A stretch of DNA of 64,000 nucleotides from Trichostrongylus colubriformis (lineage: Eukaryota > Nematoda > Chromadorea > Rhabditida > Trichostrongylidae): assembly GCA_963978905.1 (NCBI GenBank), contig OZ022261.1, positions 16,849,582 through 16,913,581 on the forward strand, given 5' to 3'. Numbering within the stretch: the first letter of the stretch is position 1; each line of letters opens with the position of its first letter. Both the position numbers and the translations under genes were made by a program. A model generated the notes under the pieces. The model ran no database searches. It was given only the letters and a program-made list of their open reading frames with translations, and had not been told where the DNA came from. Positions 10,876-21,436 of this stretch are shown here, in pieces.

Positions 10876-13800
10876 TAGATTGTGAAAAAAAAAACTTTTT
10901 TGGTCCTGTTAATAAATTAATGCGTGTTTCGTGGCGCACAGAATCAGTCCAGTAGAGCTACTACATATCACGCTTCTCAAATGCGTCAATAACCGCTCTG
11001 TCGAAGTACGCTGTTTATGGAATTCATAGGGTTTTTCAACCAATATGGTAACTTCGTTAAGTGAATAAAACACTTTTAAGCGATTCAACTCCATGAGTTC
11101 ACACTTGATCAACTAGTACCATATGCAAGCACAAACGTGAGGGTAGCACGACGAGAAGTCAAATGCAGCAAATAACCCTTAGTCCTGCTTTTCAAAGCTC
11201 CGAAGTGAGGAATAGTTGCTCGAAGTTTTGATTGATCAAAGCACTTCAATGAAAGCAGCAGGAAGCGATCTACGTCCATTTTTCAGGAAGACAACTAACA
11301 ATTTTGATGCTTCCCGTACGGGTTTCCTGACCGCTCCAGGCACGTAGTGGCTCCGTCAAAACGTATGATAAAAGAATGGGTGTCATGCGATATCGTGTAG
11401 CGACTATGCGTGCGCATTTCACAGATCTTCTTCAGTAATTGAACAAGTTGGAGACTGGAGCTCTCCCTTTCCCACCATACACGACGTGCCTATAGCTGGG
11501 AGTGAACCTTTATGTCAGGATTTCGCACCGCGGCATGTCGCAAGCGAAGCAATGCGGACGAGCTAAAGGAACCATGCTGTTGGGTCTCGAAGCGATTACA
11601 AGTCAACTGTGTATCGCGCCCCTAGCATTAGCGTGTAATCGTTCTAAAACCAACTACCGCGGCGCACATGGTCGCACGCCGCTCGTCGTCGTGCGAATTC
11701 TTAACATAAGGGTACACACCCCCTATCGCTAATTCTTACTTTACCGGTCATCCTAACAGCTTGTCGAAAAATGGAGTATTCAGGAAACACGATGACTTCA
11801 AGCCCACCTTTCATGACTTCGCGCAATCCTAGTCGTCAGGATTCCATCACAACGAAATAAGCAGTGTGATCAGTGTAGCGAAGGTTCATTCCAAGTGAAA
11901 AGATGCAATTTGAGCAGAATTATGATTTTTTAAAGGGAAAATCACCAAAATTGCCAGAATTGTTCTACCATTTTGTTTTACCATCCAATAAAAGATTTGG
12001 TCCTGAAGGCAAGGCCATTGATTGGATAGTAAAATAGATTTAAATTGTGGTCCAGAAATTTGATCATAAACAACGAGACCATCTCATCATGATATTATGT
12101 ACTACCGGACGTCAAGCAAAAGAGTAATGGGGCAATGATATAATTATAACATAAATGAAATGAAGTTATCAAAAACACAAAACGATTGAAAAAATGAAGT
12201 TGAGCTTGGTTTCCACGGCTGCATGGTACATATCGCGTGTATCTAGTTGTGAAATTACAGTACTCATGTATACATAAAGGATTCCCTTGGAGGATAACTT
12301 CCTTGTGCCACTGACCAGTCCTAGGGGCCAGTTCAGGGAGCTTGAAAAATTAAATCAACACTGAATCATTTATCCCACTCGCGCCATTCGCCATTTTATT
12401 GGAGACGAATATCACCATTCATTTTAATACAAATTTTGCAGTGAATGATTAACAACCAATTTATTGCAATTAATACAAATAATGAACGCGTATTGGTTCT
12501 GAATTGTCTTCAAAAACCTGAATATGCAAATGTACAGTATAATAGTCACCGAGAAGCGTTTTTCACGAACCCTTACTTTTGGGGATTGATTTTTTGACAT
12601 AAATTGGCAATTTTGGGGGAGGTGCTGGAAGAAGGCCTTCAAGTTCTGGATAGCGAACAAAATTCCTCATTTTTAGAAAAATGACTAGAAGCGCATGTGT
12701 GAGAGTGATGGCCTATGGTTGGATCAGCTGCTGTGAAATCATCTGTTTTGTCTGAAAGGCACATGAAAAAATCGATGGTTTGACATATCTGTTACACTAA
12801 TAAAAGCTCAAATGTTAATTTAACAATTTATTATCTATAAGTGTTCCAACCCTCATAGAAAACACGAGGCTGAAGACCAGATGGCGGCCCCAATCGTAAA
12901 TGAGAGGAGGTCTAATGAGGGATCGAAGTCAAAAGACAACAGAATTGAACTTTAATGATTACTGATCTACTCATATAAATTGGCGAAAGAAATGGATGAA
13001 ACTGCAGCAAGGTGCTGATTAGAAGTTAGCCATGGTCGATTCGGATCAATGAACATGTGTTGAGTTGAAAGTGAGAAAAGAAGAGAGAAAAGGGTCCTCT
13101 CTCCGCACCACCCTGTTGTTTATCCGAAAGAACCGAAAATCAGGATTTCCGCTGATTCACATTAGTCCCTCTCGAATTTCGCTCGAACTCTGAAAAACAG
13201 CTGTTCAAGAATAATGCATCCAGTTGCATACGTCCCGAAGGGCACGCCATGCACCTAATTTTTAAATGAAATCGAGAAACCTTAATACACCATTCACCAT
13301 AGGTAGCGGTTGTACCACAAACTTTTGAAAGTTTTTCTAATTCGATCCACTTTTGGGAACTGGGTGGTAGAATTATAAAGTGCTCCGCCCCTCTCTTCTA
13401 CTGCAATTTACTTGTCGCTAAGGGACTAAGATTGTTGCGCAGCGCAACCTTGGTCCCTGAAAAGCTAACCTCGTTGCAATATGATCATATTCGCTCTGCT
13501 GAAGAAATCACCAGCACATGACAGAAACCGAAACCGTGAATCGTTCACTATCCGTGGTGGTGCTTGTAGGAAAGAAAAGTATCTCTCCTCCTCGAAAGCT
13601 CCAGACAAAAAAATATTTGCACATTACAGCAGTTGGTGGGTGCTTGGACCGCAGGTAGCAACCACATCTGTCAGAATTGAAACCAAGGAAGTCTTAACAG
13701 CAGCATCTAGTGGCACCATTGATTCCATCATCATTCAGTAGATTGACAGTTGTAACAGCAGACGCTGCAGAGGCTAAATTTCGCTCAAAGTGGCTTTTCC

Positions 13801-13995
13801 CTTCCTAAAATATGTTCTGGAAAGTTTTGTTTTGTCGAAATACCTTATGACATTCAAAGACAATAAAATTCGAAGCCTGATTTCATTTTTTAAGTTACTC
13901 TTCAATGGAGTGTTGAAACAGTACCTTTGTGGCCCTTGCTGTACGCATCTGAAACTTCCTCAAAATCGCCCCATCAATTATTATGCGCATCGAAA
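10876..13995. other. Intergenic, no gene seen
   Basis: About 3.1 kb, mostly AT-rich (11.8-12.7 kb especially). The open frames at 11502-11732 (+), 12424-12660 (-) and 13481-13741 (+) have no recognisable motif and no convincing splice partners. I would not annotate them as genes. Confidence 0.4.
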
Positions 13996-14100
13996 AGGGG
14001 TGTGTATAAAGTGTTTTGAGCGGCCCACTTCGCACCTCGTTAGTTACTGCATCGCATCTAATGTGCGGAGCAGTTATTAATGAGGCACAAGAATATAATG
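13990..14100. repeat. Solo relic of the MULE-like palindrome end
   Basis: The sequence GGGGTGTGTATAAAGTG, followed by CTTCGCACCTCGTTAGTTAC and a CATCTAATGTGCGGAGCAGTT block, matches in order the terminus of the element at 39918-40959 (GGGTGTGTATAAAGTGG followed by repeated TTCGCACCTAATGTGCGAAG). Only this end is present, and no target duplication can be read. Confidence 0.5.
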
Positions 14101-14149
14101 TTAGATTGTTAGCTGCCCCGTTCCTCAACTCGACTGAACTAACTGCCAA

Positions 14150-14452
14150 GAAGAGAATGACATGTGTCTGCCGCAGACGACTGCGTCAACCTTATAACGC
14201 CCCGCTTTTGCAAAACGCTCGACTCAACCACACTACAGTATGGTGAGAGCCAAGGAATTCAGATTCGACTATGGCAAAGTATGGCACTGTGCCAAGATTC
14301 GAAATCAAACGAGGGCTCTATCCACGATCACCGTACTGCAGTGTGGTGGGCCAGGCGTTTAACAAACGCTGAGCGTTGTCGGATTGACACCGTGTGACGT
14401 CGTCTGCGGCAGACACATGGTTGCGTCAATTGACGCAGACACGTAAAGTACA
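14150..14452. mobile_element. Palindromic MITE copy, GC-rich arms
   Basis: The arms pair TGTGTCTGCCGCAGACGACT with its complement near 14400, around a centre holding CACTACAGTATGGTGA and its partner, as in the copies at 8138 and 26891. The right end is interrupted. The fragment GTCGCGGCCTAA at 16456-16467 looks like its missing terminus, displaced by the 2-kb palindrome at 14460-16454. A related junction without that insert can be read at 34890-34925. Confidence 0.5.
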
Positions 14453-14863
14453 GTTAGTGCCGTAAGAGTGTTAAAAATCGCGCGAAAACTCGTTTTCGCG
14501 TCTTTTATCGTTTTTTCGCCATAAATCGATTGATATTGATTTTTTAACTAAGCATATATATGTTTTAGAATCAGCTCGTCGAGCTCTACAAGACGGTACC
14601 GCAAGTTTGGTTTTCTCAAATTCGGTACTTCGCAATTTTTTCACATTCTGAAAAGTTTGAGGGAAAATTTTTGATGAAGTGGCAGCGAAATCTCCTCACA
14701 TCCCTGATCTAAGTTCACAGCGTGTGTTCACAGTGTATGAATTTCAGTGTTTCAATTTCAGACAAACTCCTGCTCCTTGGTGTGGCCCTAAACGTGCCTC
14801 CGTGTATATGCTGTTGAAAAAACCATCTCTCAACTCATAGGGAAAATGGTATCGAATGATATA

Positions 14864-15759
14864 TTAGGTTTTACCAAAAGTCTTGTAGTATTTCTCCAAA
14901 AAAAAATCAGTAAGTCTTTCACTTTAAGGCAGGTCCAGGCGGTTCAGGAATATGGTAGAACAATCCTTAACCTTTTCAGGAAAATGCATATTGACCCACC
15001 AGATCCCGTGGAGAGAGCTACAATGCCCGTTGTCGATACCCACCCAACTCGCGGTGTCATCTAAAATGAGCGGTCTTGCGGCACCAAAACGACGGAAGCC
15101 TGCCACTCCATCAGCGCTGCATTAGGCAAGGGATGTGTGAGCTACGTGACCGTGCGCCGCTGGTTCATCAGCTTCAACAACGGCGAGATTGATATGAAAG
15201 ACAAACCACGCTTGGGACTGTGCTGGTTCTGGGACGCGGAAGGAATGCTTTTCCGCGAGGTGCTGGTACAAGGCGAGACAGTCACCGCTGCCGTAGGCAC
15301 CCACCAGCTCCAGCAGCTCGCCGTCGCTGTTCGAAAAAAGTGCCGGAAAAGGTCCGCGGTCACCCTTCTTCATGACGACGCCCGCTCCCATTTCGATTCC
15401 GTTACGCGAAAAGTACCCAGGCCAAGTTACAGGAGCTCGGCTCGGATGTGCTGCCCCACCCGCCATACTCTCCAGACATTGCCCCTTCTGACTATCACCT
15501 TACCCATCCTCTCGAATCCTTCCTGGCCAAGAGAAATATCGTTGATTATGACTTGCTTACGAAGGCGATCGCTGACTTCTTCGACTCTCAGAACCCAGAG
15601 TTCTGGGAGAAGGGAATCAATGATTTTCCTATAAAGTGGCAGAGGGTTGCCGATAACAATGGTCAATAAGTTATTGCCTGAATGTTATTTGTTGGACGAA
15701 AAAAAAAAATAAAAAGTGATGATCGAAAAAAATACTACAAGACTTTTGGGACAACCTAA
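14864..15759 (+). mobile_element. Internally deleted mariner
   Basis: The element is 896 bp, flanked by TA at 14862-14863 and 15760-15761. Ends: TTAGGTTTTACCAAAAGTCT on the left and AGACTTTTGGGACAACCTAA on the right. It is closely related to the 1,257-bp copy at 59734 but lacks the middle of the gene. The N-terminal piece has GCVSYVTVRRWFISFNNGEI and runs, across the deletion joint near 15222, directly into DAEGMLFREVLVQGETV. Confidence 0.85.
15070..15669 (+). pseudogene. Mariner transposase remnant
   Basis: The first part (about 15070-15222) is the DNA-binding region, with a helix-turn-helix-like stretch SYVTVRRWFISFNNGEID. The catalytic core is mostly deleted: the first Asp motif of the DDD triad is missing. 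The second Asp survives in LLHDDARSH. After a frameshift near 15410, the frame 15448-15666 gives HPPYSPDIAPSDYHLTHPLE, which holds the third Asp, and the family-like C-terminus ending at a stop at 15667-15669. With one catalytic Asp gone and the frame broken, the protein cannot be active. Confidence 0.85.
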
Positions 15760-15763
15760 TATA

Positions 15764-15984
15764 AAAACCTTGGTGACCATGAAATTTTTGTTTTCCTCAT
15801 TTCCGGCCTTTTCCTTTTGTCAGTCGACTTCTCAAGCTCTGGTCCGCCGGTCGATCGACGTGCATGGCCACGGGGAAGCTGTGGCCATGCACGTCGATCG
15901 GCGGACTAGAGCTTGAGAAGTCGATTGACAAAAGGAAAAGGCTGGAAATGAGGAAAATAAGAATTTTATGAACACCAAGGTTTT
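15764..15984. repeat. Near-perfect 220-bp hairpin
   Basis: The two halves are inverted copies over about 105 bases each, with the centre near 15874. Outer ends are AAACCTTGGTGACCATG and CATAAAATTC/ACCAAGGTTT; the inner arms carry GTCGATCGACGTGCATGGCC and its complement. Only a few mismatches are visible, so the inversion is young or kept by gene conversion. It lies directly beside the mariner. Confidence 0.8.
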
Positions 15985-16485
15985 ATATATCATTCGGTAG
16001 CATTTTCCCTGGAGAATCGAACGGTGTACATTTCAATGGGGAATCTGCTGCTGAAAATGAGCTAAGAGATGGTTTTTTCAGCAGCATATATGTACACGGA
16101 AGCACTGTTTAGGGCCACACCAAGGAGCAGGAGTTCACCTGAAATGAGTGAAACTCTGAAATTCATACACAGCTGTGAACTTAGATCAGGGATGTGAGGA
16201 GACTTCGCTGCCAGTTCATCAAATTTCGAAGAAATTTTCCCACAAACTTTTCAGAATGTGAAAAAAATTGCCAAGTACCGAATTTGAGAAAACAAAAACT
16301 TGTGATACCGTCTTGTAGAGCTCGACAAGCTGATCATAAAACATATATATGTTTAGTTAAAAAAATCATTTTAATCGATTTATGGTGAAAAAACGATAAA
16401 AAAACGTGAACACGCGTTTTCGCGCGATTTTTAACACTCTTACGGCACTAACTGTATGGTCGCGGCCTAACAGGCGACGACGAAA

Positions 16486-16745
16486 AAAATCATGTGCCCG
16501 CCGCCGACTATGGCCACACTCTGGTGACGCGCTTCGCTTGTGGAACACTCAATCCAAACACTTCAGTATGATGATCGTGACACGAATTCGAATACAAATC
16601 CTGGCATAGCGCTTTCACAAACGGAGCGCGTCACCAGGGTGCCGCCGCTGTCAGCGCCAGGCACATGGTTCTGCAGGCGTCAAATTGCCGCCGTCGCCGC
16701 CGTTGTCGACGCCGGTGCGCAAACTGTGAACGTGGCACCCATCCT
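16486..16745. mobile_element. Degraded Tourist-like MITE copy
   Basis: It shares the GC-rich arms (GCGCGTCACCAGGGTGCCG, GACGCCGGTGCGCAAACTGT) and the central CTTCAGTATGATGATCGTGA block of the palindromic family at 8138 and 26891. The left side has GTGACGCGCTTCGCTTGTGG, which pairs with the right side. The expected terminal CGCGGCC/TTA is decayed to CGTGGCACC, so boundaries are approximate. Confidence 0.5.
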
Positions 16746-17727
16746 GTTTCCTTAACTGCGATTATCTCAGGAAAGGATGCAACAAAAGAAACGGAAGCAT
16801 GGTGGTAAATATTTATAACGGTCCTCACGGTTCTGTTATCGCGACTTTTCGATTCGACTTCCTTGATTTTGGATGACGGCGCGTAGATGTTCGGAGGTAC
16901 GAGTCGATGACAGGACGCGATGATCGACGCCGAATTTTGTCCACCCCCTTCGAAGGGCAACCTTTAGAAACTCAAAACTGTAATGGAAGTTGCGCATCTT
17001 CCTGTGTACCTAGAGATTGTACAACTGCTTTTGGGGAGCCCATTTTAGTATATCAACAACGCCCGTCATGGAGGGGAGAGGAGGGTAACATAGTCGTGTA
17101 GGCACCGGGAGTTAGTTATTTGTCAATGAAATTTCAAGCAACGCTTGCTCTAGCAACGACCTGGAACTCCCATACGTGTGGAGGGTTTTCCTATGAGTGA
17201 TGCCTCCTTGTAACTTACCACACAGCCTCAGTTAACGTGACCTGTGAATGAATATGTGGACTCTTTTCAGAAAATATTGCCTTGAGGTGTTTTTATATAC
17301 AGGTAGTGCCAAAAAGGAGTAATTTTGCTCACGGTTCGCATCCGCCATGTATACAAAACATAGGAAAACGAAAGAGATGAAAGCAATGGGGCGTAATAGT
17401 CCCAAAATGTTCCTTCAGAAAAAGGAGCAAGCGGGGACTCACTACTTTCACCTTCATCAAAATATGGAGCCTTCATCGGCACAGTCGGGCTTCAGAGCAC
17501 TTACGGTATCAAGGTCCGCTTAAAACAATGGAGCCAGGTCTCGTGGTAGGTCTTTTGTGGGAAGCTTTCTATGGATTGGCCCTTCGGTTCGTGGAAGTCA
17601 CAGAGCCCTTGCTGTTGGGCAACGCTGCTATGGTCCGAAATATCATTTTTCATACCTCAAACCCTCCTTTGGAGGGGTTTCACTGGTAACGGCACGTTCT
17701 GGTCCTTGGAAGCTGAGGGCGCTGGGT
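16746..17727. other. Intergenic, no gene seen
   Basis: No supported gene. The right end (about 17480-17727) leads into the satellite region and contains no recognisable coding motif. Short frames on both strands overlap each other and look incidental. Confidence 0.4.
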
Positions 17728-17791
17728 ATCATACCCTATATATAAACCAGGAGTTTGGTTTGTCCGTTTGTGTGTGTGTGTGTGTGTGTCC

Positions 17792-17813
17792 GGTTCAATT
17801 ACCCAAGTTTGAG
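17792..17813 (+). other. SL1-like 22-mer followed by GT donor
   Basis: These 22 bases match the nematode spliced leader SL1 at 21 positions; position 5 is C instead of T. GTACGT follows immediately, as a splice donor does in an SL RNA gene. I do not see a convincing Sm-binding site downstream, so an active SL RNA gene is unlikely. The tandem unit carries an identical copy at 21501-21522, and diverged copies (19 of 22) lie at 19618-19639 and 23327-23348. Confidence 0.5.
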
Positions 17814-18094
17814 GTACGTGACACTATACAGACCCTCAGAAGTTAGCAGGAAAGGTCGAGCCAAGTGCTGGCTGGGTGAGGCGTAATGGGGGATGTACAG
17901 AACGCACATCGACTTTGTCGATATCGATTGAATCGATCGATATTGATCGAAAATATCCGCTTTGTGCAGAAGGCTGGAAACGGCTCATGTGCCCGGTCCA
18001 ACGGAAGGTCGGCTCATCAGCGGGAAAGGTCGGGTCAAGTATGGGTTGGGTGGGGAATGGTAGGAGATGCACTCATGAAAGTTGAAATTCTGCA

Positions 18095-20600
18095 ACACAC
18101 GTATCACCGATCGATATTGATTGAAAATATCGGTTTTTGTGCAGAAGGTTGGAAACGGCTTATGGACCATACTATTGATTAAGTGCCCCCATAGAGGTTG
18201 AAATTCTACAACATCATGCATCACCGATCAATATTGATTGAAAATATCGGTTTTTGTGCAGAAGGTTGGAAACGGCTTATGGACCATAATACTGAGTTAG
18301 TGCCGTCATAGAAGTTAAGATTCTATAACATCATGTGTCACCGATCAATATTGATTGAAAATATCGGTTTTTGTGCAAAAGGCTGGAAACGGCTCATGCA
18401 CCTACTATTGATTAAGTGCCCTCATAGAGGTTGAAATTCTACAACATCATGCATCACCGATGACTTTGTGCAGATGGCTGGAAACGGCTCATGTACCCGA
18501 TCCAACGGAAGGTCGGCTCATCAGCGGGAAAGGTCGGGTCAAGTATGGGTTGGGTGGGGAATGGTAGGAGATGCACTCATGAAAGTTGAAATTCTGCAAC
18601 ACACGCATCACCGATCGATATTGATTGAAAATATCGGTTTTTGTGCAGAAGGTTGGAAACGGCTTATGGACCATACTATTGATTAAGTGCCCTCATAGAG
18701 GTTGAAATTCTACAACATCATGCATCACCGATCAATATTGATTGAAAATATCGGTTTTTGTGCAGAAGGTTGGAAACGGCTTATGGACCATAATACTGAG
18801 TGAGTCCCGTCATAGAAGTTAAGGTTCTATAACATCATGCATCACCGATCGATATTGATTGGAAATATCGGTTTTTGTGCAGAAGGCTGGAAATGGCTTA
18901 TGGACCATACTATTGATTAAGTTCCCTCATAATAATTGAAATTTTACAACAACATGTGTCACCGATCGATATTGATTGAAAATATCGGTTTTTGTGCAGA
19001 AGGCTGGAAACGGCTCATGGACCTACTACTGATTAAGTGCCCTCATAGAGGTTGAAATTCTACAACATCATGCATCACCAATCACTTTGTGCAGAAGGCT
19101 GGAAACGGCTCATGTACCCGATCCAACGGAAGGTCGGTCATCAGCGGGAAAGGTCGGGTCAAGTATGGGTTGGGTGGGGAATGGTAGGAGATGCACTCAT
19201 GAAAGTTGAAATTCTGCAACACACGCATCACCGATCGATATTGATTGAAGATATCGGTTTTTGTGCAGAAGGCTGGAAACGGCTTATGGACCATACTATT
19301 GATTAAGTGCCCTCATAGAGGTTGAAATTCTACAACATCATGCATCACCGATCAATATTGATTGAAAATATCGGTTTTTGTGCAGAAGGCTGGAAACAGC
19401 TTATGGACCATACTATTGATTAAGTTCCCTCATAATAATTGAAATTTTACAACAACATGTGTCACCGATCGATATTGATTGAAAATATCGGTTTTTGTGC
19501 AGAAGGTTGGAAACGGCTTATGGACCATACTATTGATTAGGTTCCCTCATAATCATACCCTATATATAAACCAGTAGTTTGGTGTGTTTGTTTGTAATGA
19601 TGTTTGTGTGTCTGTCCGGTTTGGTTATCCAAGTTTGAGGTACTCGACACTCGACATATCTTCCGAAATTAGTGGGAAAGGTCGGCTCACGTGTGAGTTG
19701 GGTGGGGAATGGTAGGAAATGTACAGAGCGCACACAGACTTTGTCGGACTCCGCCCTCTGTGAGCGGGGCGGGCGATAGAATGCATCAATATTGATTGAA
19801 ATTATCGGTTTTTCCGGAGAAGGCTGGAATAGGCTTACTAACCATATTGATTTAGTGCCCTCATAAAAGTTGAAATTCTATAACAACATGCATCACCGGT
19901 CAATATTGATTGAAAATATCGATTTTTGTGTAGAAGACAGGAAACGGCCAATGGACCATACTATTGATTTAGTGCCCTCATAAGCGTTGAAATTCTATAA
20001 CATCATGCATCACCGATCAATATTGATTGAAAATATCGGTTTTTGTGCAGAGGGCTGGAAACGGCTCATGGACCATACTACTGAGTGAGTGCTCTCATAG
20101 GATTTAAAATTCTACAACATCATGCATCACCGATCGATATTGATTGAAAATATCGGTTTTTATGCAGAAGGCTGGAACAGCTTATGGTCCATATTACTAA
20201 TTGAGTGCCCTCATGGAAATTAAAACTCTACAACATCATGCAACACCGATCGATATTGATTGAAAATATCGGTTTTTGTGCAGAAGGCTGGAAACGGCTC
20301 ATGGTCCATATTACTGATTGAGTGTCCTCATAGAAGTTAAAATTTCGCAACATCTGCAGCACCGATCGATATTGATTGAAAATATCGGTTTTTGTGCAGA
20401 AGGCTGGAAACGGCTCATGGTCCATATTACTGATTGAGTGTCCTCATAGAAGTTAAAATTTCGCAACATCTGCAGCACCGATCGATATTGATTGAAAATA
20501 TCGGTTTTTGTGCAGAAGGCTGGAAACGGCTCATAGTCCATATTACTGATTAAGTGCCCTCATAGAAGTTAAAATTCTACAACATGCATCACCGATCAGT
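18095..20600. repeat. Hairpin satellite, about 115-bp period
   Basis: By eye about 17 units, each with the core CGATATTGATTGAAAATATC followed by GGTTTTTGTGCAGAAGGCTG, GAAACGGCT and TGCCCTCATA. The core can form a hairpin with stem CGATATT/AATATCG and a 7-base loop GATTGAA. Units near 18456 and 19075 lack the core and instead carry a 130-bp insert from the GGTTGGGTGGGG module; the array start near 17960 has the same insert. This gives a higher-order pattern. A diverged module interrupts the array at about 19552-19770. Confidence 0.85.
19618..19639 (+). other. Diverged SL1-like 22-mer
   Basis: This is the second SL1-like site in the unit, again directly after TGTCTGTCC and followed by GTACTC. 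It differs from SL1 at positions 6, 7 and 11. The other site differs only at position 5. The simplest common ancestor of the two therefore has the exact SL1 sequence. Confidence 0.4.
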
Positions 20601-21436
20601 CATACCCTATATATAAACCAGGAGTTTGGTGTATTTGTTTGTGCGAATGTTTGTTTGTCTGCCCGCTCGATTCTCGGTTTTACCACGAAGACAAGTGGGG
20701 GAGGTGAGGTCATGTTGGGGTTGGGTGGGCATGGTCCAAGATGTACAGAGCGGACATGTACAATGTGAGACTCCGCCTACAGTGGACGGGACGTTCGCTG
20801 CATTGTCCTCATGTCAATGTCAAAATTCTATAATTCGTCTCAAAATTGCCCGGACATCGGGAGATGGTGGACCAAGATGAGACATACCCTGTTTATAAAC
20901 CAGGAGTTTGGTGAGTTTGGTTGTACGTATGTGCTCGATTCTCAGTTTTGCCAGAAAGGCAAGCTGGCAGGTCAGGAAGTTTAGGTTGGTTGAGGCATGG
21001 TGCAAGATGTACTGAGCGCACATGTGCAATGTAGGACTTCGCCTACTGTGGGCGGGGCTTGCGTCAAAATGGTCGGTGTTTGGGTGTGAAATTTTATAAT
21101 TCGTCTCAAATTTGCTGGAACGTCGAAAAAGTGGGTAAAGTCGAATTTGGTAGTGCCACCTCCAGAACGCGGAGCGAGGTCTAGGATGTATTCAGCACAT
21201 CGTCATCAGATGCTATCATACCCTATTTATAAACCAGGAGTTTGGTGTGTCTATCATTATGTATGTCTGTCTGTCTGTCTGGAATTCAGTACCGCCTGAA
21301 AAACAAGCGGGGAACTCAGGTCAAGTGTAGGTCAGGTAGGGCATGGTAGAAGTTTGCAATGTGCATATGGACTGTGTGGTGGTACGCCTACTGTGGGTGG
21401 GGTTTGCGGTGAAAATGTTCGGTGTTTGGGTGCAAA

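Larger units (their letters stand above)
14460..16454. mobile_element. 2-kb palindrome with mariner and hairpin at its centre
   Basis: Left arm 14460-14863 and right arm about 15988-16454 are inverted copies. Both begin at the tip ACAGTTAGTGCCGTAAGAGT and share the blocks ATCGCGCGAAAAC, CATATATATGTTT, TCGAGCTCTACAAGACGGTA and GGTGTGGCCCTAAACGTGCC with moderate divergence. At the centre lie an internally deleted mariner (14864-15759) and a long hairpin (15764-15984). No transposase belongs to the outer element. It appears inserted in the GC-rich MITE at 14150. Confidence 0.65.
17728..21436. repeat. 3,709-bp tandem unit, copy 1
   Basis: This unit repeats almost exactly at 21437-25145 with a constant offset of 3,709 bases. 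It contains five modules that begin CATACCCTATWTATAAACCA, at about 17729, 19552, 20599, 20882 and 21215. Between the first two and after the second lies a satellite of about 115 bp (see 18095-20600). Each module continues with a GTTTGTCTGTC-like run and a GGTTGGGTGGG-containing block, and most have a GACTCCGCCYACTGTGGGCG hairpin. The open frames inside are by-products of the repeat. It carries an SL1-like 22-mer at 17792. Confidence 0.9.

Noticed and set aside
17814..17900. Functional SL1 RNA gene
   Set aside because: The bases after the SL1-like 22-mer do not form the expected SL RNA body and no ATTTTTGG-type Sm site is seen at the usual distance.
17886..18182. 98-codon frame repeated at 21595
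   Set aside because: It is a by-product of the satellite units, and the opposite strand is open as well.
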